Position numbers and translations under genes: made by a program. From positions 15,434 to 79,433 of the forward strand of contig JAYQPE010000006.1 of assembly GCA_038145175.1 (NCBI GenBank): 64,000 nucleotides of DNA. The letters run 5' to 3'. This stretch comes from ATZT02 sp038145175 (GTDB lineage Bacteria; Actinomycetota; Actinomycetes; S36-B12; UBA5976). Shown piece after piece: positions 43,720-53,346 of this stretch. The notes beneath the pieces were generated by a model, which had not been told where the DNA came from, ran no database searches, and saw only the letters and a list, made by a program, of their open reading frames with translations. Position 1 is the stretch's first letter. Each line of letters opens with the position of its first letter.

Positions 43720-45099
43720 ATGCCAATAGATAAAGTAGAAGCAGTCGTTAATCTGTGTAAACGACGTGGCTTTGTTTATCCCTCAAGTGAAATCTATGGA
43801 GGCACAAGATCTGCTTGGGACTATGGACCCTTGGGAGTTGCTTTAAAGGAAAACGTTAGAACTCAATGGTGGAATGCCATGGTTAAATCTAGGGAAGATG
43901 TAGTTGGACTTGATTCATCAATAATTCTTGCTCCTCAAGTTTGGCAAGCATCAGGACACGTAGATGCATTTGTTGATCCATTAACTGAATGTAAAAAATG
44001 CCATAAAAGATATAGAGCAGATCAATTAATTGAAAACTATGAAAACAAACATAAAAAAACTCCCGCAAACGGTTTAGCAGATATAGCTTGTGCCAACTGT
44101 GGCACAAAAGGTGAATTCACTGCAGAAAGAATGTTTAACGGAATGCTCACAACTTCAATAGGAATCGCAGAAGATGATGGAGCCCTGCACTATCTAAGAC
44201 CAGAAACTGCCCAAGGCATTTTTGTCAATTTCAATAATGTTTTAACAACATCAAGAAAAAAACCACCTTTTGGTATAGCCCAAATTGGTAAATCTTTTAG
44301 AAATGAAATCACACCTGGAAATTTTATTTTTAGAACCAGAGAATTTGAGCAAATGGAATTAGAGTTTTTTGTTAAACCAGGAGAAGATGAAAAGTGGCAT
44401 GAATATTGGTTAGAGCAAAGATGGAATTGGTATGTGGGACTTGGTATAAAAGAAAATAATTTAAGAAAGTTTGAACATCCAAAAGAAAAATTATCTCACT
44501 ATGCAAAAAGAACTGTAGATATAGAATACAAATTTGATTTTTCAGGTTCTGAATGGGCAGAATTAGAAGGAATAGCAAACAGAACTGATTATGATTTAAA
44601 AACTCACAGTCAAGCAAGCGGAAAAGATTTAGTTTTTTTTGATCAAGAATCAAATGAAAAATACATTCCCTACGTTATAGAACCTTCCGCTGGTTTAACC
44701 AGAGCCGTCTTAGCATTTTTATTAGATGCCTATGATGAAGACGAAGCACCAAATTCAAAAGGCGGCATTGATAAAAGAACAGTTCTTAGATTTGATCCAA
44801 GATTAGCTCCAATAAAAGTGGTCGTATTACCACTTTCTCGAGATGAAAAACTAAGTCCATTAGCAAAAAAAATTGCCCAAGATTTAAGAAAAAACTACAT
44901 GGTGGAATTTGACGATTCAGGAGCAATCGGTAGAAGATATAGAAGAGCAGATGAAATTGGTACTCCATTTGCAGTCACGGTTGATTTTGATTCATTAGAT
45001 GATAATTGTGTAACAATTAGAGAACGAGATTCGATGAAACAAGAACGAGTCAGCATAAAAGAATTACCAGATTGGTTAGCACAAAGACTTTCCGTTTAA
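43720..45099 (+). CDS. glyS: Glycine--tRNA ligase (dimeric type)
   Basis: Class II aminoacyl-tRNA synthetase of the alpha-2 type found in Actinobacteria. The 459-aa protein shows RRGFVYPSSEIYGGTRSAWD, class II motifs with RPETAQGIFVNF, QIGKSFRNEITPGNFIFR and the C-terminal anticodon-binding domain (from about residue 365, IKVVVLPLSR). Two cysteine pairs (CKKCHKRY, CANCGTKG) probably bind zinc. ATG at 43720 has GAGG upstream. Confidence 0.96.
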   Translation: MPIDKVEAVVNLCKRRGFVYPSSEIYGGTRSAWDYGPLGVALKENVRTQWWNAMVKSREDVVGLDSSIILAPQVWQASGHVDAFVDPLTECKKCHKRYRADQLIENYENKHKKTPANGLADIACANCGTKGEFTAERMFNGMLTTSIGIAEDDGALHYLRPETAQGIFVNFNNVLTTSRKKPPFGIAQIGKSFRNEITPGNFIFRTREFEQMELEFFVKPGEDEKWHEYWLEQRWNWYVGLGIKENNLRKFEHPKEKLSHYAKRTVDIEYKFDFSGSEWAELEGIANRTDYDLKTHSQASGKDLVFFDQESNEKYIPYVIEPSAGLTRAVLAFLLDAYDEDEAPNSKGGIDKRTVLRFDPRLAPIKVVVLPLSRDEKLSPLAKKIAQDLRKNYMVEFDDSGAIGRRYRRADEIGTPFAVTVDFDSLDDNCVTIRERDSMKQERVSIKELPDWLAQRLSV

Positions 45100-45112
45100 A
45101 ATTAGTTAATAG

Positions 45113-46273
45113 ATGAAATTAGTTACTTCAAGATTTGTTGTTGATCCTCCAGTTGTCCTGGCCCCAATGGCAGGAATTACAAATCAAGCATTTAGAAGAC
45201 TGTGCAGAGAATATGGTGCTGGCTTATATGTAAGTGAAATGGTTACAAGTAGAGCTTTAATTGAAAGATCACCGGAAACAATTCGAATGGTTACACCTGA
45301 TAAAGATGAAAATATTAAAAGTGTTCAACTCTATGGTGTTGATCCGGAAGTCATGTCGAAAGCTGTTGAGTTATTAATTAGAGAAAATAGGGCTGATCAT
45401 ATTGATTTGAATATGGGTTGCCCTGTTCCAAAGGTAACTAAAAAAGGTGGTGGAGCAGCTCTTCCTTGGAAAAAAGATTTATTTAGAGAAATATTAAAAA
45501 GTGCGGTTGATACTTCAAATAAGGTAACAAAAGAATTAAATCTAAAATCTGTCCCAATTACGGTAAAAATGCGTATGGGCATAGATGATGAGCATTTGAC
45601 TTATATTGACGCTGCAAAAACTGCAGTAGATGTTGGAATTACCTGGATTGCATTACATGCAAGAACTGCAGAACAAATGTACTCAGGAAATGCATCCTGG
45701 TTAGATATTAAAAAATTAGTAAATGAATTAAAAGGAAGTAAAGTTCCTATTCTTGGAAATGGTGACATCTGGTCTGCTCAAGATGCATTAAGAATGATTG
45801 CAGAAACAGGGTGCGATGGAGTTGTGGTTGGTCGTGGTTGTCTTGGAAGACCTTGGTTATTTGGACAATTAAGTGCAGCTTTTCAAGGAAAAGAAATACC
45901 TCAAGATCCAGATTTAGAGCAAATTTCATTAATCATTAAAAGACATGCAACATTACTTTGTGAACTTTATGGTGAATACAAAGGTATTAGGGATATTCGA
46001 AAACATATGGCTTGGTATTTAAAAGGATTCTCAGTTGGAAATCAACTTAGAACTTCACTTGCCATGGTTGAAAGTTTAGAACAACTAGATTTTTTACTTG
46101 AAAAATTAGACAAAAATCAATCTTTTCCAGAAATGGTACAAGATAAACCAAGAGGACGAGTCGGTTCAAGAAAAAAAGTATCACTTCCTCATAATTGGCT
46201 AACTTCTAGAGAAGTAAATAAAGAACAAGAAAAAGATCTTAGATTTGCTGAACTTTCAGTCAGTGGTGGATAG
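45113..46273 (+). CDS. dusB: tRNA-dihydrouridine synthase (DusB-like)
   Basis: FMN enzyme that reduces uridines in tRNA D-loops. The 386-aa TIM-barrel protein has the Dus signatures LAPMAGITNQAFRRLCREYGA, IDLNMGCPVPKV with the catalytic cysteine, ALHARTAEQMYSG and GVVVGRGCLGRPWLFG. ATG at 45113. The TTG start of the next gene follows its stop directly. Confidence 0.94.
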   Translation: MKLVTSRFVVDPPVVLAPMAGITNQAFRRLCREYGAGLYVSEMVTSRALIERSPETIRMVTPDKDENIKSVQLYGVDPEVMSKAVELLIRENRADHIDLNMGCPVPKVTKKGGGAALPWKKDLFREILKSAVDTSNKVTKELNLKSVPITVKMRMGIDDEHLTYIDAAKTAVDVGITWIALHARTAEQMYSGNASWLDIKKLVNELKGSKVPILGNGDIWSAQDALRMIAETGCDGVVVGRGCLGRPWLFGQLSAAFQGKEIPQDPDLEQISLIIKRHATLLCELYGEYKGIRDIRKHMAWYLKGFSVGNQLRTSLAMVESLEQLDFLLEKLDKNQSFPEMVQDKPRGRVGSRKKVSLPHNWLTSREVNKEQEKDLRFAELSVSGG

Positions 46274-46903
46274 TTGTTTTTATTAAAATTTACTTTTAAG
46301 TTAGTTAAAATTCTTATTTATCTTGCTATTTTTATTAGCCTACTTTTTTTGTTTTATCATTCATACGGAGTTTATTCATCAAGTAAAGTACATTCTGTTG
46401 AAAAAACTGATGCAATAATTGTGCTTGGAGCCGCTCAATTTAACGGTCAACCATCACCAGTTTTTCAATCAAGATTAGATCATGCAGTTGAACTTTTTAA
46501 CGAAAAAATTTCAAACACAATTATTACTGTAGGTGGAAAGCAAAAAGGTGATAAATTCACAGAAGCTGAAGCTGGGAAAAAATACTTGTCTCAATTTATT
46601 GCAAAAGAAAATATTCTTTCCATCAAAGATGGCAAAGATACTTTAGAAAGTTTTGAATTAATCAGGGAAAAATATCCTGATTTAAATAAAGTAACTTTAG
46701 TCTCAGATCCCGCACATTTATGGAGAAGTAAACTAATGGCTGAAGATCTAAATTTCGAAGTTTTTCTCTCAAGTACTACTCAAGGGCCTGGGAGTAAATT
46801 GACTACTGAATATTTTATTCGAGAATTTGTTGCCTCAATGAGGTATAACTTCATGCACAATTTTCCAAGTCAGTGGGATTTACTAAAGTCAATATTGGTA
46901 TGA
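46274..46903 (+). CDS. YdcF/SanA-like DUF218 membrane protein
   Basis: A 209-aa protein with one N-terminal membrane segment (about residues 10-28) and a DUF218 domain: DAIIVLGAAQFNGQPSP, ITVGGKQKGDKFTEAEAG and LVSDPAHLWRSKLMAEDL. Relatives such as SanA and ElyC affect envelope integrity. Start is TTG at 46274, with no gap to dusB. Its TGA overlaps the dgt ATG by 4 bp, so the three genes are coupled. Confidence 0.86.
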   Translation: MFLLKFTFKLVKILIYLAIFISLLFLFYHSYGVYSSSKVHSVEKTDAIIVLGAAQFNGQPSPVFQSRLDHAVELFNEKISNTIITVGGKQKGDKFTEAEAGKKYLSQFIAKENILSIKDGKDTLESFELIREKYPDLNKVTLVSDPAHLWRSKLMAEDLNFEVFLSSTTQGPGSKLTTEYFIREFVASMRYNFMHNFPSQWDLLKSILV

Positions 46904-48138
46904 AATTTGATGATGACCAATTATCACCTGGCTATGAACCATTTGATGAAGAACGATTTGTGAATGAGCCACCGAAGCGACATGGTAGAAGAGCATTTGC
47001 CAGAGATAAAGCAAGGGTTTTACATTCATCTGGATTAAGAAGACTTGCTGCTAAAACACAAGTGATGACTGCAGGAGCAGATGATTTTCCAAGAACAAGA
47101 CTTACACATACTTTAGAAGTTGCCCAAATTGGAAGAGAACTTGGAGAGACTTTAGGTTGCGATCCTGATTTAGTTGAAACAGCATGTTTGGCACATGATT
47201 TAGGCCATCCACCATTTGGCCATAACGGGGAAGAAGCTCTACATAAATTAAGTAAAGATTTTGGTGGATTTGAGGGAAACGCTCAAACTTTTAGGATATT
47301 AACTCGTTTAGAGTCAAAAACTTTTAAAAATGAAAAATCAATTGGATTAAATTTGACAAGGGCAACACTTGATGCCACAACGAAATATCCATGGGGTTTT
47401 GATGAAGAAACACAAAAATTTGGTTTTTACGATCAAGATAAAGAAATTTTTCAATGGGTAAGAAAAAATATAAAAACACAAGATAAATCCTTCGAAACAC
47501 AAGTCATGGATATTGCAGATGATATTGCTTATAGCGTGCATGACATAGAGGATGCAATTTATGCAAATCATTTAAATATGGAAATACATACAAATACTAA
47601 AGACAGACAAGCGATAGTTGAATTGGCAAAAAGTGATTATGCAAAAGAATTAAATTTAGAAATATTGGAAGAGACTTTTGATGAATTAGTTGCTCAAGAG
47701 TGGTGGTTAAAAAAATTTACACCCGCTCAAATTGATTTGGCAAAATTAAAAAATATGACTAGTCACTTAATTGGTAAATTTACTGAAGAAATTGAATTCG
47801 CAACAAAAAGTGTATATAAAGATCAGATTCTAACTCGATATAACGCAAATTTAATTGTGCCAGAAAAAACTAGAGCTACGATTGCGATTTTGAAATCCAT
47901 TGTTAATCTCTACGTAATGCAACGCAAAGGGGCTAAAGAAAAATATGCAAAAGAGCAAGAAGTTATCTTTAGAATTTATGAGGGTTTACTTAACAATCCA
48001 GAAAGACTTTTACCTCAATTTAGAGACAATTTAAAAACTGCACAAAATTCAAGTGAGCAAAACCGTGTCTTTATTGACCAAATTGCAAGCCTCACAGATG
48101 CTTCAGCCATCCGACTATTTAATGAATTTGTAGGCTAA
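46900..48138 (+). CDS. dgt: Deoxyguanosinetriphosphate triphosphohydrolase-like protein
   Basis: HD-domain dNTP triphosphohydrolase controlling dNTP pools. The 412-aa protein shows RRLAAKTQV, the HD motif in RTRLTHTLEVAQIGREL and CLAHDLGHPPFGHNGEEAL, and the DIADDIAYSVHDIEDAI segment. Start is ATG 46900 overlapping the stop of the DUF218 gene; an earlier in-frame GTG at 46873 lies inside that gene and adds nine unconserved residues. dgt-dnaG is a standard actinobacterial pair. Confidence 0.95.
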   Translation: MKFDDDQLSPGYEPFDEERFVNEPPKRHGRRAFARDKARVLHSSGLRRLAAKTQVMTAGADDFPRTRLTHTLEVAQIGRELGETLGCDPDLVETACLAHDLGHPPFGHNGEEALHKLSKDFGGFEGNAQTFRILTRLESKTFKNEKSIGLNLTRATLDATTKYPWGFDEETQKFGFYDQDKEIFQWVRKNIKTQDKSFETQVMDIADDIAYSVHDIEDAIYANHLNMEIHTNTKDRQAIVELAKSDYAKELNLEILEETFDELVAQEWWLKKFTPAQIDLAKLKNMTSHLIGKFTEEIEFATKSVYKDQILTRYNANLIVPEKTRATIAILKSIVNLYVMQRKGAKEKYAKEQEVIFRIYEGLLNNPERLLPQFRDNLKTAQNSSEQNRVFIDQIASLTDASAIRLFNEFVG

Positions 48139-48143
48139 GACAT

Positions 48144-49955
48144 ATGTCTGGACGAATTAGAAACGATGATATTGCTTTAGTTCGAGATAAGTCTCGAATA
48201 GATGAAGTAGTTAGAGAACATGTTGCATTAAAAAGTGCAGGAAGTTCTCTTAAAGGATTATGTCCTTTTCATGATGAAAAAACACCTTCTTTTCACGTGA
48301 CGCCTTCTAAAGGATTTTGGTATTGCTTTGGTTGCGGAGAAGGAGGAGATGTCTTTAGTTTTATTCAAAAAGTTGAACATTCAACTTTTAGCGAATCAGT
48401 GGAAAAGTTGGCAAATAAATATAATATTGCACTTCGATATGAAGAAAATTTCACTAATCCTAATACAGGACAAAGAAGTAAAATCCTTGAAGCAAATAAA
48501 TTAGCATCTGAGTTTTATCAAAAAAATCTTGAATCTTCAGAAGCTGAAATTGGTAGAAAATTTCTAAAAGAACGTGGCTTTGATAAAAATGCTGCTTTGC
48601 TTTTCAATATTGGTTATGCAAATAAGAATTGGGATAATTTAACAAAATATTTACAACAAAAAGGATTCACAGAGCAGGAATTAGTTCTTGCAGGTCTTTC
48701 AATTACTGGTCAAAAAGGAACTTATGATCGATTTAGGGGAAGATTAATATGGCCGATAAAGGATGCCAGCGGCGAAGTCGTTGGTTTTGGCGCTAGAAGA
48801 TTATTTGATGACGATCAAGGTCCAAAATATTTAAATACCCCAGAAACTTTAGTTTACAAAAAAAGTCAAGTTCTTTACGGATTAGATCAAGCAAAAAAAG
48901 AAATAACTTATAAGAAACAGGTTGTAATTGTAGAGGGATATACAGATGTTATGGCTTGTCATTTATCTGGAGTAAAAACTGCTGTAGCAACTTGCGGAAC
49001 AGCATTTGGTGAAGATCACGCAAGAATTCTTAGAAGATTTTTGATGGATGAAGAGCAATTTACCGGAGAAATTATTTACACGTTTGACGGTGACGAAGCT
49101 GGCCAAAAAGCAGCATTAAAAGCTTTTAATTTAGATCAAACATTTTCAACTCGTACTTTTGTAGCAATAGAAAAAAATGGATTAGATCCTTGCGAATTAA
49201 GACAAAAAAGTGGAAATGATGCAATTGTTGCTTTAATAGCTGCAAAAGTTCCACTATTTGAATTTGTGATTAAGACTGCTATTTCTAAATTTGATTTAAA
49301 TAATGCCGAAGGTAGAGTTCTTGCATTAAAAGCAGCAGCTCCAATTGTCTCTAATATTAAAGATAAAGCTTTAAAACCTGAGTACATAAGACTTTTATCT
49401 GGTTGGTTAGGAATTGAAATTAATTCCGTTGAACAGGCAGTGAAAGATAATAATCGACAAATTAGAAATGTAGCTACAACTGCAAAAGTCGATCAAAACA
49501 ATAAAGAAAACATAGAATCTAGTATTGAAAAAGAAGCACTTAAACTAATTTTTCAATTTCCACTACTTGTATCGGACTGGATAAACCAAGTAAACGTAGA
49601 AACCTTTACCCAATTAAAATTTAGGGATTTGTTTGAAGTCGTAGATAAGATGAACCTAAATGAAGATTTAATTACAAAAATATTAGAGAAAAATGAAGAT
49701 GAGGAATTTAAAAATTTAATTGCTGCATTAAGTGTAGAGGATTTTAAAGCAGAGGTGGATAAAAAATATGTAGATTCAATTTTTGCTCGATTACTTGAAT
49801 TAAGTACTTCAAGAACTATTGCAGACCTAAAGAGTCAATTACAAAGACTTGAACCTGAAACAAATACTAAGGATCACGATAAGTTGTTCAAGGACTTACT
49901 AGAACTAGAGGAATATCGAAGAGCACTTCGAGAAAAGGCTATGGGAACTTCTTGA
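48144..49955 (+). CDS. dnaG: DNA primase
   Basis: Makes RNA primers for replication. The 603-aa protein has the N-terminal CHC2 zinc finger (CPFHDEKTPSFHV, WYCFGCGEGGD), the RNA polymerase core, the TOPRIM domain (VVIVEGYTDVMACHLSG, YTFDGDEAG) and a helical C-terminal helicase-interacting region. ATG at 48144, 5 bp after dgt. tRNA-Asn follows 64 bp later. Confidence 0.96.
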   Translation: MSGRIRNDDIALVRDKSRIDEVVREHVALKSAGSSLKGLCPFHDEKTPSFHVTPSKGFWYCFGCGEGGDVFSFIQKVEHSTFSESVEKLANKYNIALRYEENFTNPNTGQRSKILEANKLASEFYQKNLESSEAEIGRKFLKERGFDKNAALLFNIGYANKNWDNLTKYLQQKGFTEQELVLAGLSITGQKGTYDRFRGRLIWPIKDASGEVVGFGARRLFDDDQGPKYLNTPETLVYKKSQVLYGLDQAKKEITYKKQVVIVEGYTDVMACHLSGVKTAVATCGTAFGEDHARILRRFLMDEEQFTGEIIYTFDGDEAGQKAALKAFNLDQTFSTRTFVAIEKNGLDPCELRQKSGNDAIVALIAAKVPLFEFVIKTAISKFDLNNAEGRVLALKAAAPIVSNIKDKALKPEYIRLLSGWLGIEINSVEQAVKDNNRQIRNVATTAKVDQNNKENIESSIEKEALKLIFQFPLLVSDWINQVNVETFTQLKFRDLFEVVDKMNLNEDLITKILEKNEDEEFKNLIAALSVEDFKAEVDKKYVDSIFARLLELSTSRTIADLKSQLQRLEPETNTKDHDKLFKDLLELEEYRRALREKAMGTS

Positions 49956-50019
49956 TTAGTGGCCACTTATTTATAAACAAAGCACAACTTGGTAAGTTTG
50001 AACTTACGCTAAAAGTTAT

Positions 50020-50092
50020 TCCCGCATAGCTCAATTGGCAGAGCACTCGACTGTTAATCGAGTGGTTCCTGGTTCGAGTCCAGGTGCGGGAG
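50020..50092 (+). tRNA. tRNA-Asn (anticodon GTT)
   Basis: Complete cloverleaf. The acceptor arms TCCCGCA (50020-50026) and TGCGGGA (50085-50091) pair; discriminator G at 50092. The anticodon stem CTCGA/TCGAG encloses loop CTGTTAA with anticodon GTT at 50053-50055. T arm CCTGG/CCAGG. CCA is not encoded. It marks the right edge of the conserved core block. Confidence 0.97.
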
Positions 50093-50117
50093 CAGAAAAT
50101 ATGGTTAGAGAAAACTA

Positions 50118-50825
50118 ATGCCAGGAAAAATAGCTCTTGTGGGATCTGGGGAGTGGCTTCCTGTGATGTTGGAAGTTGAAAGAGAACTATTTGAAAATCA
50201 AAAACCTGTGTATGTCCAATTATCAACAGCTGCAGGATTAGAAGGAGAAAAAAGATTAAATCATTGGAAAGAACTAGGTTTTGAGCAATCAAAAAGATTA
50301 GGTGTTGAACAAAGATGGCTTCCAGTTTTTGATGAACAGTCTGCAAATAATTTTGAAATAGTTGAACAAATTAAAGATGCCGGAGTAATTTATTTAAGCG
50401 GGGGAGATCCTACCTATCTTTCCGAATCATTAAGAAATTCTTTAGTTTGGGACGAAATTGTTTCTAAGTGGCAAAGCGGTGTGTCGATTGCTGGTTGCAG
50501 TGCTGGTGCAATGGCTTTTACCGATTGGGTTCCCACTATGAAAATAAAATTAAACAGAAAAGATCAACACGTAAAAGGTTTAGGTTTACTTCCACATTTA
50601 AGAGTGATTCCGCATTTTGATCGTATGCTTGGTTGGATACCTGATTTATTGACTAGATATTTACTCAATACTCCAGAGAATGTGACATTACTTGGGATTG
50701 ATGAAGACACCGCCTTAATAGGGGATGGGCATAATTGGAAAGTTAAAGGAAGACAATCAGTTTGGGTATTGACGAAAAATGGTAGAAAAGAATTTAAAAC
50801 AGGAGAAAACTTAATTACTAATTAG
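50118..50825 (+). CDS. Peptidase S51-like protein (peptidase E/cyanophycinase family)
   Basis: A 235-aa protein of the class I glutamine amidotransferase-like S51 family. The nucleophile serine is Ser128 in AGCSAGAMAF, and a preceding YLSGGDPTYL motif matches the family. Members are dipeptidases acting on Asp-X or hydrolases of cyanophycin; the substrate here is unknown. Its last codons overlap those of the converging choline dehydrogenase gene by 8 bp (palindrome CTAATTAG, both proteins ending in Asn). Confidence 0.88.
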   Translation: MPGKIALVGSGEWLPVMLEVERELFENQKPVYVQLSTAAGLEGEKRLNHWKELGFEQSKRLGVEQRWLPVFDEQSANNFEIVEQIKDAGVIYLSGGDPTYLSESLRNSLVWDEIVSKWQSGVSIAGCSAGAMAFTDWVPTMKIKLNRKDQHVKGLGLLPHLRVIPHFDRMLGWIPDLLTRYLLNTPENVTLLGIDEDTALIGDGHNWKVKGRQSVWVLTKNGRKEFKTGENLITN

Positions 50826-52482
50826 ATTCACCATGTTTATACCATTTGGCATATTCAGGTTCTAATGGTTTTTTGTTTAGAATTAAATCTGCAGCTTTTT
50901 CTGCCACCATCATTACAGGCGCGTAGATATTTGCGTTTGTAACATATGGAAAAACTGAGGCGTCAACAACTCTTAATCCATCAACTCCATGTACTTTCAT
51001 AGAATTTGGATCAACAACTGACATTTCATCTGTTCCCATTTTGGCTGTACAAGATGGGTGATAGGCGGTTTCTCCATCTTTAGCAACCCAATTCAAAATT
51101 TCATCAGGCGTTGAAACACTTGGACCCGGTGAGATTTCACCGCCATTAAATTCATCCATTCCTTTTTGGGTCAAGATTTTTCTTGCAATTTGAATGGCTT
51201 CAACCCATTCTCTTTTATCTTGATTTGTAGATAAATAATTAAATTTTATTAAAGGTTTTTCATACGGATTATTACTTTTAATTTTTACATAACCTCTTGC
51301 ATCTGAATACATTGGTCCAATATGAATTTGATATCCATGTCCTTTTGCGGTGACAGTTCCGTCATATCGAACCGCTATAGGTAAGAAGTGAAACATTAAA
51401 TTCGGATATAAAACTTCTTCATTGCTTCTGGCAAAACCTCCGCCTTCAAAATGATTTGAGGCACCTGGTCCTTTTCTAAAAAATAGCCAAGCAGCACCAA
51501 TAAATGGTCGTCGCCATAGTTGAAGGTTTGGCTGTAAAGAGACTGGCTTTTTACAAGAATATTGAACATAAACTTCTAGATGATCTTGTAAATTTTGGCC
51601 CACACCGGGAAGATTTTTCACAACTGGAATATTCAAACTACTTAAATATTTTTCATCGCCTATACCTGAAAGTTGTAAAATTTGAGGAGTGTTTATTGCT
51701 CCACCGCAAAGAATTACTTCTTTAGCCTTAATAAACTCTTTTTTTCTTGACAATAGTTTTCTAAAATTAACTTCAACTCCTACAGCTTTATTTCCTTCAA
51801 AAACTACCTTTTCAACCATGGCACGAGTTTTAATTGTTAGATTTTTTCGGCTTTTTACAGGATGAATATAAGCTCTTGCTGAGGATAGTCTTCTACCTTT
51901 TCTAACATTTCGATCAAAAGGTCCAAAACCTTCTTGACGATATCCATTCACATCATCAGTTAAATTAAATCCAGCTTGTACACATGATTCAAAAAATGCC
52001 TTAAATAATGGATTTTTTGCAGGACCTTTTTCTAATTCAAGTGGTCCAGAATGTCCTCTAAAAACTGGATCAGAAACATGAATTGAGTTCTCCATTTTTT
52101 TAAAGTAGGGAAGACAATGTGCAAAATCCCAATTTTCTAAACCTTTATCTTTTGCCCATCTTTCATAATCCATAGGATTTCCGCGTTGGAAAATCATGCC
52201 ATTGATAGATCCAGATCCACCTAGAATTTTTCCGCGGCCGTGATAAACCCTTCTATTGTTCATAAATTCTTCAGGTTCAGATTGATATTTCCAGTCATAA
52301 AACCTGTTACCAATTGGAAAAGTTAGTGCTGCTGGCATGTGGACATACACGTCCCACCAATAATCTGGCCTACCGGCTTCCAAAACCAAAACTTCATTTT
52401 TTGGATCTTCTGATAATCGATTTGCTAAAACAGATCCGGCAGAACCACCTCCAACAATTATGTAATCGTATTCTTTTTTCAT
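50818..52482 (-). CDS. betA: GMC-family choline dehydrogenase
   Basis: FAD enzyme oxidising choline to betaine aldehyde, and often on to glycine betaine. The 554-aa protein has an N-terminal dinucleotide fold YIIVGGGSAGSVLANRL, the GMC signature region GRGKILGGSGSINGM, PMDYERWA, and the C-terminal HPSCTAKMG with the catalytic histidine. These fit BetA among GMC oxidoreductases. No betB lies in the window. ATG at 52482 overlaps the folD stop by 4 bp, so it is the last gene of the sarcosine operon; this links choline supply to betaine breakdown. Confidence 0.86.
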   Translation of the reverse strand: MKKEYDYIIVGGGSAGSVLANRLSEDPKNEVLVLEAGRPDYWWDVYVHMPAALTFPIGNRFYDWKYQSEPEEFMNNRRVYHGRGKILGGSGSINGMIFQRGNPMDYERWAKDKGLENWDFAHCLPYFKKMENSIHVSDPVFRGHSGPLELEKGPAKNPLFKAFFESCVQAGFNLTDDVNGYRQEGFGPFDRNVRKGRRLSSARAYIHPVKSRKNLTIKTRAMVEKVVFEGNKAVGVEVNFRKLLSRKKEFIKAKEVILCGGAINTPQILQLSGIGDEKYLSSLNIPVVKNLPGVGQNLQDHLEVYVQYSCKKPVSLQPNLQLWRRPFIGAAWLFFRKGPGASNHFEGGGFARSNEEVLYPNLMFHFLPIAVRYDGTVTAKGHGYQIHIGPMYSDARGYVKIKSNNPYEKPLIKFNYLSTNQDKREWVEAIQIARKILTQKGMDEFNGGEISPGPSVSTPDEILNWVAKDGETAYHPSCTAKMGTDEMSVVDPNSMKVHGVDGLRVVDASVFPYVTNANIYAPVMMVAEKAADLILNKKPLEPEYAKWYKHGESN

Positions 52483-53330
52483 CTAATTGATCTTTCAGCT
52501 TCATCAACTACATTTGCTAAAAGCATGGCGCGAGTCATAGGACCAGTGCCACCTGGCATTGGGGCAAAAAATCCTGCTACATTTTTAACTTCTGGATCTA
52601 TATCTCCAACTAAACCTTTATCAGTTCTGGTAATTCCAACATCTAGTAGTGCGGCACCTTTTTTAATCATGTCTGGTTTTATTAAATGAGCAACTCCGGC
52701 TGCTGCAACAATTATGTCAGCATTTTTTGTGTGCTTAATTAAATCTTTTGTTCCAGTATGACACAGAGTCACAGTTGCATTTTCCGATTTTCTGGTAAGT
52801 AATAATCCAATAGGTCTTCCTACAGTTATGCCACGACCTACAACTACAACTTCTGCTCCATCTATTGGAACTTGATATTCGCGGAGTAATTCAACAATTC
52901 CTCTAGGTGTGCAGGGAAGTGGTGCATCTTGTCCGAGTACCAATCTTCCTAAATTAACTGGATGTAAACCATCTGCATCTTTTCTAGGATCCATTGCTTC
53001 TAGTGCTTTATTTGCATTTAAACCTTTAGGTAAAGGAAGTTGCACAATATAACCTGTGCAATTTGGATCATTGTTAAGTTTCTCAATTGACTTCATCACG
53101 TCATCTTGTGAAGCATTTGCTGGCAAATCTACTCTGATTGACGAAATTCCAACTTCTGAGCAGTCTTTATGTTTTCCTCCAACATATGAGTGAGAACCTG
53201 GATCATCACCAACCAAAATTGTGCCTAGCCCTGGAGTTACACCTTTGGTTTTTAATATTTCAACACGTTTAGCCAATAGAGATTTAATTTTTTCAGCAGT
53301 TTTTTTTCCATCTAAAATAATTGCAGTCAT
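52479..53330 (-). CDS. folD: Methylenetetrahydrofolate dehydrogenase / cyclohydrolase FolD
   Basis: Converts 5,10-methylene-THF to 10-formyl-THF. The 283-aa protein has TILVGDDPGSHSYVGGKHKDC with the catalytic Lys, GYIVQLPLPKGL, and the NAD(P) site VVVGRGITVGRPIG. Placed in an operon with sarcosine and dimethylglycine oxidation, it probably processes methyl-derived methylene-THF. It lies 16 bp after soxG. Confidence 0.95.
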   Translation of the reverse strand: MTAIILDGKKTAEKIKSLLAKRVEILKTKGVTPGLGTILVGDDPGSHSYVGGKHKDCSEVGISSIRVDLPANASQDDVMKSIEKLNNDPNCTGYIVQLPLPKGLNANKALEAMDPRKDADGLHPVNLGRLVLGQDAPLPCTPRGIVELLREYQVPIDGAEVVVVGRGITVGRPIGLLLTRKSENATVTLCHTGTKDLIKHTKNADIIVAAAGVAHLIKPDMIKKGAALLDVGITRTDKGLVGDIDPEVKNVAGFFAPMPGGTGPMTRAMLLANVVDEAERSIR

Positions 53331-53346
53331 AAATATCTCTCCTAGT

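Noticed and set aside
49939..50346. 135-codon minus-strand frame across tRNA-Asn
   Set aside because: It runs through the tRNA and the N-terminus of the S51 gene, has a low-complexity Leu/Ile-rich product and no ribosome site; it is an antisense shadow.
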